Below, piece by piece: positions 58,864 to 64,000 of a DNA stretch of 64,000 nucleotides. Origin of the DNA: Prevotella sp. (lineage in GTDB: Bacteria > Bacteroidota > Bacteroidia > Bacteroidales > Bacteroidaceae); assembly GCA_017940545.1 (NCBI GenBank), contig JAGAYI010000006.1, positions 1 through 64,000 on the forward strand. Direction: 5' to 3'. Under the pieces are notes generated by a model. It did no database searches, was not told where the DNA came from, and worked only from the letters and a program-made list of their open reading frames with translations. Position numbers and translations under genes: made by a program. How positions within the stretch are numbered: the stretch's first letter is position 1; each line of letters opens with the position of its first letter.

Positions 58864-59646
58864 ATGAAGCAAATGTTGGGAAAAATAATAGGTGTGCTGC
58901 TGGTGCTGCTGCCAATGACTGCAGCAGGACAGGAGATTACGACAGGACAGAATTTGGTAAAGCCGGAAACGAAGGCCATTGACTACACGGCACTGGCCAG
59001 GGACACGCTGCGGTTAGAGGTGGACCCGGTGTTCAGAGTGCCTGAACGGACACACGAGATGCCCGTCAGCCGGGGTGGTTACGACGTTACGGAGACACGG
59101 ATGGCTGGTGGGGTGTTCCCATTATGGCGTGGGGCTGCATTAGGCGTCTATGGCGGCACGGACCACATGCCCGGACTGATGGACCGCAGCATGGGGGCGC
59201 TGGCCCTGCACCAGAACTTCGGACGACTGCACCTGACGCTTTCGGCCAATGCCAATAAGTATTGGATGCCCATGCAGAACTCGCTCTTCACGCAGTATGG
59301 CATTGGCGGACATGCCAGCTTTGACGTGAACGACTGGCTGTCGTTGCATGCCTTCGGAAACTATTATGCCAACAACCTGCATGCCTCGCCTGCCATCAGT
59401 CCGTATGCCTTCAGTACGACGTATGGCGGTTATGCCGACGTGCGCTTCAGCGACCATTGGGGCACGTATCTCGGTGCGCAGCGCTACCTGAACCCCATGA
59501 ACGGACGGTGGGAGACAGAGCCCATTGTCACACCCTATTATAAGTTTGACAATGGGGCAAAGATAGAACTGCCCGTCGGTCCGTTGCTGAAAGAAATCAT
59601 CTGGGGAGCGCCGCAGCCGCCGCTGATGATGCGCCCCGCACCGTAA
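58864..59646 (+). CDS. Predicted outer-membrane beta-strand protein, unknown function
   Basis: A 260-residue exported protein with a signal peptide ending TAAGQ (~23). After a linker it shows alternating polar/aromatic strands (GYDVTETRMAGGVFPLWRGAALGVY; LHLTLSANANKYWMP; SFDVNDWLSLHAFGNYYAN; GGYADVRFSDHWGTYLGAQ), which fits a small beta-barrel, but the C-terminal end is a Pro-rich, non-strand tail (QPPLMMRPAP). No family is recognised. It converges with the DUF5686 gene, leaving 5 bases between the two stops. Its relation to the glycan locus is unknown; a hairpin separates them. Confidence 0.65.
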   Translation: MKQMLGKIIGVLLVLLPMTAAGQEITTGQNLVKPETKAIDYTALARDTLRLEVDPVFRVPERTHEMPVSRGGYDVTETRMAGGVFPLWRGAALGVYGGTDHMPGLMDRSMGALALHQNFGRLHLTLSANANKYWMPMQNSLFTQYGIGGHASFDVNDWLSLHAFGNYYANNLHASPAISPYAFSTTYGGYADVRFSDHWGTYLGAQRYLNPMNGRWETEPIVTPYYKFDNGAKIELPVGPLLKEIIWGAPQPPLMMRPAP

Positions 59647-59651
59647 TATTT

Positions 59652-62225
59652 TCAGAACGACATTTGGATGACGTAACGCATGCCCCACTTAGGACTGGTG
59701 GGAAGGTCGTTGTATGACAGTCGGCGAACGTACTCCACGTGGAAGAACTTGAAGATGTTGTGAACACCGAGTACCAACTCGAAGTAAGGACGGTGGGGGT
59801 CCATGACGTGTGCCCCCTCGGGGAAGTGCATGAGCCGGGTGTTGCCGGCATTCTCTGGCAGCAGGGCGTTGTTTTTGTCGGAGAGTGCCCCCCAGAGCAT
59901 GCGCACGCCGATGTATTCGCGCCAGTGCAGCTTCTTGATGAGCGGCACGCGGTTGAAGATTTTCCCGTTGAGGTCCCAGCCGAGCATGGCCGACATGTAG
60001 CGGTCGTTGAGGAACTCCATGGTGTTGATGCAGCTGAAGGTCTCCGGCAGAATGATGTACGACTGGTTGGCTGCGGGGTGTATGAGCAGGGGGTAGGGCA
60101 CCTGACTCCACTGTATGCCGCCCTTGAGGTGCATGTCAATCTTTCCCCAGCTGCTGAGCCAGAAGCGCTTGTAGATGTGTGCCTCGGTGTAGTGGTAGTT
60201 ATACTGGCCACCCAGGATGCCGTCGAAGCCCACCGTATGTCCGACGCTGAAGACGGGTGCATCGAGGTTGATGACACGGCGGCGCAGCTTGTTGTTGATG
60301 TAGGTCTCGCCCGGTGCGTAGCGCACGCGGATGCTGGCCTCGGTGGTGCGCAGGAAGGTGTTGGTGCCGTGGCGGTACTCGCCCTGCATGGGGGGCTTGT
60401 CGAGCGTGAGGAACGACATGGCTCCGCAGGCTTCGTTCTCTTCGAGCTTGCCGTAGGCGGTGACGCGCAGGCCCCAGTCGGTCTCGTAGTCGATGGTGGC
60501 CTGCTGGCGGTTGTAGAACATCATCTTGTTGGTGTCGGCCCACTTCAGGGCTACCATGAAGTTATCCTTGTCAGTATCCATGAAGCGGTCGCCCGGTGAG
60601 CAGACGTCGCGGCTTGACTGGAAGGTGAAGGTGCGCTTGGGGAACTCGTGAGGCAGGTACTTCTTGGGGTTCAGCGAGTAGGTTGCCTCAATGTTGTAGT
60701 AGTCCTGGTGACTGCCCCAGCCGCGACCGTAGTAGCCCGACAGGAAGAAGTGCTTGTTGAGGTTGGCGGTGGTCTTCAGGCTGATGCGCGAGCGCCATCC
60801 ATCGACGTAGTTGCGGCTGATGATGGTGTTCACCGGACAGATATCGACATAGTTGGGCGTGCTGGTTTCTATGGAGTTCTCAAAGAGTCCCCTCATGACG
60901 AAGAGAACGTACTTGAAGCCCTTGATGTTCTCTATGCGCTTGATGAACTGGTCCATGGAGCCTTCGCTCTTGGTGAGCTCCACCTGCCGGTATTGCTTCC
61001 AGAAGTTCTCGTCGCGCATTTCGGCATCGGCCTCGGTCACCTCTGTGGTCATGCCCCGGAAGAGTTTTTTGGGCAAGGGGTCGAAGGCATATTCCGAGAG
61101 ACGGGTGGTTCGGCTGACAATGAAGCTGCGCACGAAGCTGAAGAGTTCCAGTTCGGTGGTCATGTCGTCGGTGGTGAGTACCCATTGCCCGTCGGGCAGC
61201 TGTTCGTACTCCTGCAGTATCTGCACGTTCTGTACGAAGTTGACGTTTGACTGCTTGGGGATGGTCATCTGGCAGCGGCGCACGTGGAGGCTGGAGTCCT
61301 TGAGAATGTAGAGGTCGCCCCGGAATCCCATGTCGTTCTGGTTGTTGGGCAGGAAGTGCAGGTGGATGACGCTGTCGCGCTCGATGGCGAGAGTGTCTTC
61401 AATGTAGTAGCGGTAGAAGCCGATGCCTTCCTTGGAGATGGGCGATATGAAGGGGTACTGCAGCAGTCGGATGTGGTCTTCGTAGAGGTCGATGTCGGTA
61501 AAGACGTCCTTGATGACCGTATTGACGATGTCGCCCGTCTGGAAGATGTCGTTCACTCCGCGCGAGGTCTGTCCCTGAATGATGGTCTTCTCAGAGCGGG
61601 GGTTGCGGCGGTAGATTTTCTTGGACACCGTCTCGTTGATGGAGACGGGCAGAATCATCTTACCCGTGACGGGGCTGGTCTCTACCTGTTCCACGAGCCA
61701 GGGGTGTTTCTTGAATTGTCCCTGTTCCAGTTGCTCGGGTTTCAGGTCGTTGAGCGACAGGGTAATCTTCTCGTATTTGTTGTATTGATAATAGTCGTTG
61801 ACGCCGAGGTCGTTCTTCTTCTTGGCCTCTACGACGCGTTTCATCAGCTCCACGGCGGGGTTGTTCTTGCGGCTGTAGCGCTCGTGGTGGGCATTGACGG
61901 TGACGACGCCAATTTCCTGGTTGTCGGGTTTCAGTGTAATGTTGAGCTTGCCCTTGGTCTTGCTGTTGACGGGTACGATGCGTGTCTTGTAGCCCATGGC
62001 ACTGAAGGTGATGTTCCATCCCTCGTGCCGCGCAATGGTGTAGTGGCCGTAAAGGTCGGAGATGGCCGTCACGTGGTGCCCTTTGTAGGTGACGCTTACG
62101 TAGGGTATGCTGTCGCCTGTCTCGGCATCAGTGACGTAGCCGGTTATCTGTTGTGCCATGCCGCTCATGGGCAGCAGTAGGAACAGCAGTATCTGTAGCA
62201 GGAGATGCTTCATAAAGTGCTTCAA
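59652..62225 (-). CDS. DUF5686 protein with carboxypeptidase-regulatory-like domain
   Basis: An 857-residue outer-membrane protein. Signal ends SGMAQ (~25); residues ~27-110 form the carboxypeptidase-regulatory-like domain (ITGYVTDAETGDSIPYVSV...); then the DUF5686 core starts ERYSRKNNPAVELMKRVV, with a long beta-rich region and C-terminal strand ending IQMSF. A paralogue of the 15358 protein, which lacks the first domain. Placed 3 bases after the LolA-like gene, so probably translated with it. Function unknown; its position suggests an envelope role linked to the aryl-polyene-type genes. Confidence 0.87.
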   Translation of the reverse strand: MKHFMKHLLLQILLFLLLPMSGMAQQITGYVTDAETGDSIPYVSVTYKGHHVTAISDLYGHYTIARHEGWNITFSAMGYKTRIVPVNSKTKGKLNITLKPDNQEIGVVTVNAHHERYSRKNNPAVELMKRVVEAKKKNDLGVNDYYQYNKYEKITLSLNDLKPEQLEQGQFKKHPWLVEQVETSPVTGKMILPVSINETVSKKIYRRNPRSEKTIIQGQTSRGVNDIFQTGDIVNTVIKDVFTDIDLYEDHIRLLQYPFISPISKEGIGFYRYYIEDTLAIERDSVIHLHFLPNNQNDMGFRGDLYILKDSSLHVRRCQMTIPKQSNVNFVQNVQILQEYEQLPDGQWVLTTDDMTTELELFSFVRSFIVSRTTRLSEYAFDPLPKKLFRGMTTEVTEADAEMRDENFWKQYRQVELTKSEGSMDQFIKRIENIKGFKYVLFVMRGLFENSIETSTPNYVDICPVNTIISRNYVDGWRSRISLKTTANLNKHFFLSGYYGRGWGSHQDYYNIEATYSLNPKKYLPHEFPKRTFTFQSSRDVCSPGDRFMDTDKDNFMVALKWADTNKMMFYNRQQATIDYETDWGLRVTAYGKLEENEACGAMSFLTLDKPPMQGEYRHGTNTFLRTTEASIRVRYAPGETYINNKLRRRVINLDAPVFSVGHTVGFDGILGGQYNYHYTEAHIYKRFWLSSWGKIDMHLKGGIQWSQVPYPLLIHPAANQSYIILPETFSCINTMEFLNDRYMSAMLGWDLNGKIFNRVPLIKKLHWREYIGVRMLWGALSDKNNALLPENAGNTRLMHFPEGAHVMDPHRPYFELVLGVHNIFKFFHVEYVRRLSYNDLPTSPKWGMRYVIQMSF

Positions 62226-62228
62226 AGA

Positions 62229-62846
62229 CTAAAACTTGAAGTTGCTGAAAGTGTATTCGGTGTAGCCTGCCCGCTCGTTCATGCGTAGCGAGCGCAGTTC
62301 AGAGGATTTTGTATCGATGGTGAGTACGAATGAGCTGAACATCATGCGCCGTGCGGCTTTCTTGCTGTCGGGTTTGGGGGTGATGGTCAGCACGAGCAGG
62401 TTGCCTTTCTTGGAAAGCTGCAGGTCAGTCAGGTGGTCAATGCTTTTGGCTCCGCCTGAAAGAATGCTCTCGAAGACCGTCTGGAACGAGGCAAACTGGA
62501 TGTTCTTCTGACTGTTGGTCTTGTGCTTCTTTCCATTGGCCACCATGGTGAACTGGCTGCCCTCCATGAGCAGCTGGTCTTTGCCGCCCTCCATGGTGAT
62601 GGTCACCACGGCGGGTGCCTTCATCTGGAATGTTCCCTTGGTGACGGCATCGGTAGCCACGGCATCCTTGTGTGCGCGCTTGGTTACGGTGGCAGTAACG
62701 GTCTTGGCATTCTTATAACGTGCTACTGCCTTTTGGAAGTCGGCGGTGGTCTGAGCCAGAATGCTTATAGGCATAAAAATAAATAGACACAGGGGTAAAA
62801 TCCATTTCACCCAACCTGTCAGCTTGTTATTGTCAGTCTTTTTCAT
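62229..62846 (-). CDS. LolA-like outer-membrane lipoprotein carrier
   Basis: A 205-residue protein with an N-terminal membrane/signal segment (KWILPLCLFIFMPISILAQ, cleavage after ~32). The half-barrel LolA fold is indicated by TVTATVTKRA, GTFQMKAPAVVTITM, and a long series of strands to the end. LolA-type carriers ferry lipidated cargo across the periplasm; members located in aryl-polyene clusters are thought to carry that lipid. It lies between FabG (94-base gap) and DUF5686 (3-base gap) on one strand. Confidence 0.82.
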   Translation of the reverse strand: MKKTDNNKLTGWVKWILPLCLFIFMPISILAQTTADFQKAVARYKNAKTVTATVTKRAHKDAVATDAVTKGTFQMKAPAVVTITMEGGKDQLLMEGSQFTMVANGKKHKTNSQKNIQFASFQTVFESILSGGAKSIDHLTDLQLSKKGNLLVLTITPKPDSKKAARRMMFSSFVLTIDTKSSELRSLRMNERAGYTEYTFSNFKF

Positions 62847-62940
62847 CGTTTTAATATATAGTATCGTTATTTAATTATATGATGACTTCATCAGAAAGAT
62901 GTTTATTTTTGTTTCTTCAAGCTATTAATAATTTTTTATT

Positions 62941-63660
62941 TTACGTATATAGTCCGCCGTTAATGCTCACCACGTTGCCGGTAATATATCCTGCCTCGGT
63001 CGAAGCCAGGAAAGCAGCGAGGGCGGCCACCTCCTCGGGTGTGCCGAAGCGGTTGGCGGGAATGGTTTTCTTCAGGGTAGCCTCGTCGAGTCCTTCGGTC
63101 ATGTCGGTCTTGATGAAACCCGGAGCTATGGCATTGACGGTGATGCCTCGGCGTGCCACCTCTTGTGCGAGTGCCTTGGTAGCGGCAATGATGCCCCCCT
63201 TGGCTGCCGAGTAGTTGGTCTGTCCGGGCAGTCCCTTGAGTCCGCTGACGCTGGCCATGTTGATGATGCGCCCGAAGCGGTGCAGCTGCATGGCGGGCAG
63301 CAGGGGCTGTGTGACATTGAAGAATCCGGAAAGGGTAATATCAACCACTTGGTGCCAGTCTGCCTCAGGCATGAGGGCCATGACATTGTCGCGGCGAATG
63401 CCAGCATTGTTGACTACCACTGAGATGTATTCCTCGGGGTGCTGTTGCTGCCATGCTGCCAAGGCCTGACGCGTCTGCTGACTGTCGGCGACGTCAAACT
63501 GCAGCAGTTCGCCGTGTCCTTCGGCCATGTCGAGCGTGCGCTGTGCTTCAGTCTGGTTACTGACGTAGTTGATGAGTATCTGAAAACCTTGTTGGGCCAG
63601 TCGGATGGCGATGGCGCGGCCGATGCCACGGCTGCCGCCTGTTACGAGTGCATAGTTCAT
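62941..63660 (-). CDS. fabG: 3-oxoacyl-ACP reductase (FabG-like SDR)
   Basis: A 239-residue short-chain dehydrogenase/reductase. NAD(P)-binding TGGSRGIGRA (7-16), NNAG near 88, catalytic Ser in NMASVSG (~138), and Tyr/Lys in NYSAAKG (~151/155). It reduces 3-keto groups on acyl-ACP. The neighbours (LolA-like, FAD oxidoreductase) point to a polyene pathway rather than to housekeeping fatty-acid synthesis; a specialised copy is therefore likely. It follows the oxidoreductase by 18 bases. Confidence 0.9.
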   Translation of the reverse strand: MNYALVTGGSRGIGRAIAIRLAQQGFQILINYVSNQTEAQRTLDMAEGHGELLQFDVADSQQTRQALAAWQQQHPEEYISVVVNNAGIRRDNVMALMPEADWHQVVDITLSGFFNVTQPLLPAMQLHRFGRIINMASVSGLKGLPGQTNYSAAKGGIIAATKALAQEVARRGITVNAIAPGFIKTDMTEGLDEATLKKTIPANRFGTPEEVAALAAFLASTEAGYITGNVVSINGGLYT

Positions 63661-63678
63661 ATTTGTTTCTTTCTTCTT

Positions 63679-64000
63679 TTAATGTTTGTCGTTGAGAATA
63701 AGGGAACATGTCTGAATGGCTGTTCTGGCCACTCCTTCAAGTCCGTGCAGCATCAGGCTCTGACCGGTGAGGTACAGGTTCGGAATGGGCGTGCGCGGCG
63801 AGAGCATGGTGAGCATGAACTGTCGGCTGTCCTTGCGAATGCCGTAGGCAGAGCCTTGTGGCGTCAGGGTGTAGTCGCGCCATGTGAGCGGTGTGCTGGT
63901 ATAGCGCTGGCTTACCATGTCGCTGAGTCCGGGAATCACCTGCTCGGCCAGTTCCATGCACTGGTTGGCAACGTGATTCTTGAATTGTTCGTAGGCCGGT
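63679..64000 (-). CDS. FAD-dependent oxidoreductase (desaturase-like), partial
   Basis: Only the C-terminal ~106 residues lie in the window; the frame is open to the right edge. The end NLYLTGQSLMLHGLEGVARTAIQTC is the FAD-binding C-terminal motif of phytoene-desaturase/NAD(P)-FAD oxidoreductases found in flexirubin and aryl-polyene clusters. Full length and active site cannot be seen. Confidence 0.78.
   Translation of the reverse strand, partial: PAYEQFKNHVANQCMELAEQVIPGLSDMVSQRYTSTPLTWRDYTLTPQGSAYGIRKDSRQFMLTMLSPRTPIPNLYLTGQSLMLHGLEGVARTAIQTCSLILNDKH

Overview
The window looks like the chromosome of a Prevotellaceae member (Bacteroidota; Prevotella/Segatella-like). The reasons are promoters of the Bacteroidota type (TTTG, about 20 bases, TAnnTTTG) in front of many transcription units, SusC/SusD outer-membrane glycan uptake genes, a BACON-domain GH5 enzyme, DUF2723 and DUF5686 proteins, BspA-type surface proteins sharing one C-terminal sorting-like end, and little use of strong Shine-Dalgarno sites. 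I found no tRNA or rRNA genes.

Layout. (1) 265-12134, minus strand: mostly housekeeping genes in a tightly packed run. In transcription order these are a THUMP-type RNA methyltransferase, a dipeptidyl-peptidase IV-like protease, serB, purD, two small membrane proteins, then (behind its own promoter) a large DUF2723 membrane glycosyltransferase-like protein and a NodB-type deacetylase. (2) 12240-20404, plus strand: a small membrane protein, then a predicted inositol-lipid locus: an ATP-grasp protein, a HAD hydrolase, myo-inositol-phosphate synthase, a DUF5686 outer-membrane protein, a DUF2807 lipoprotein, a nucleotidyltransferase and a CDP-alcohol phosphatidyltransferase. It contains synthase, nucleotidyltransferase and lipid transferase but no PgpA-type phosphatase, which fits the second phosphatidylinositol route proposed for Prevotella. 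(3) 20660-24025: a LacI-type regulator, an array of 22-bp units, and a two-gene antitoxin/GNAT-toxin-like operon. (4) 24026-28861: a very large BspA-type repeat protein with a long structured leader. (5) 29475-58769: a glycan utilisation locus that best fits xyloglucan: SusC, SusD, two surface glycan-binding lipoproteins, a BACON-GH5 endo-glucanase, a sensor-like regulator, then (after an inserted island) GH31, GH2, GH3 and GH31 exo-enzymes. The island (43770-48720) holds a second 22-bp array, an IS982 transposase relic, another surface protein, a small acidic peptide gene and a broken VapBC-type toxin-antitoxin pair. (6) 58864-64000: a predicted outer-membrane protein facing a minus-strand run (FAD oxidoreductase fragment, FabG, LolA-like, DUF5686) that looks like the edge of an aryl-polyene/flexirubin-type cluster.

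The most unusual items are two intergenic arrays (21990-22165 and 43979-44176) with an exact 22-bp period, each unit splitting into a conserved and a variable 11-bp half; the inositol-lipid locus, whose enzymes carry altered active-site motifs; and a glycan-locus regulator that keeps propeller, Y_Y_Y and ATPase parts but has lost the phospho-accepting histidine, receiver and DNA-binding domains. All functional names come from motif recognition by eye; no database search was possible.
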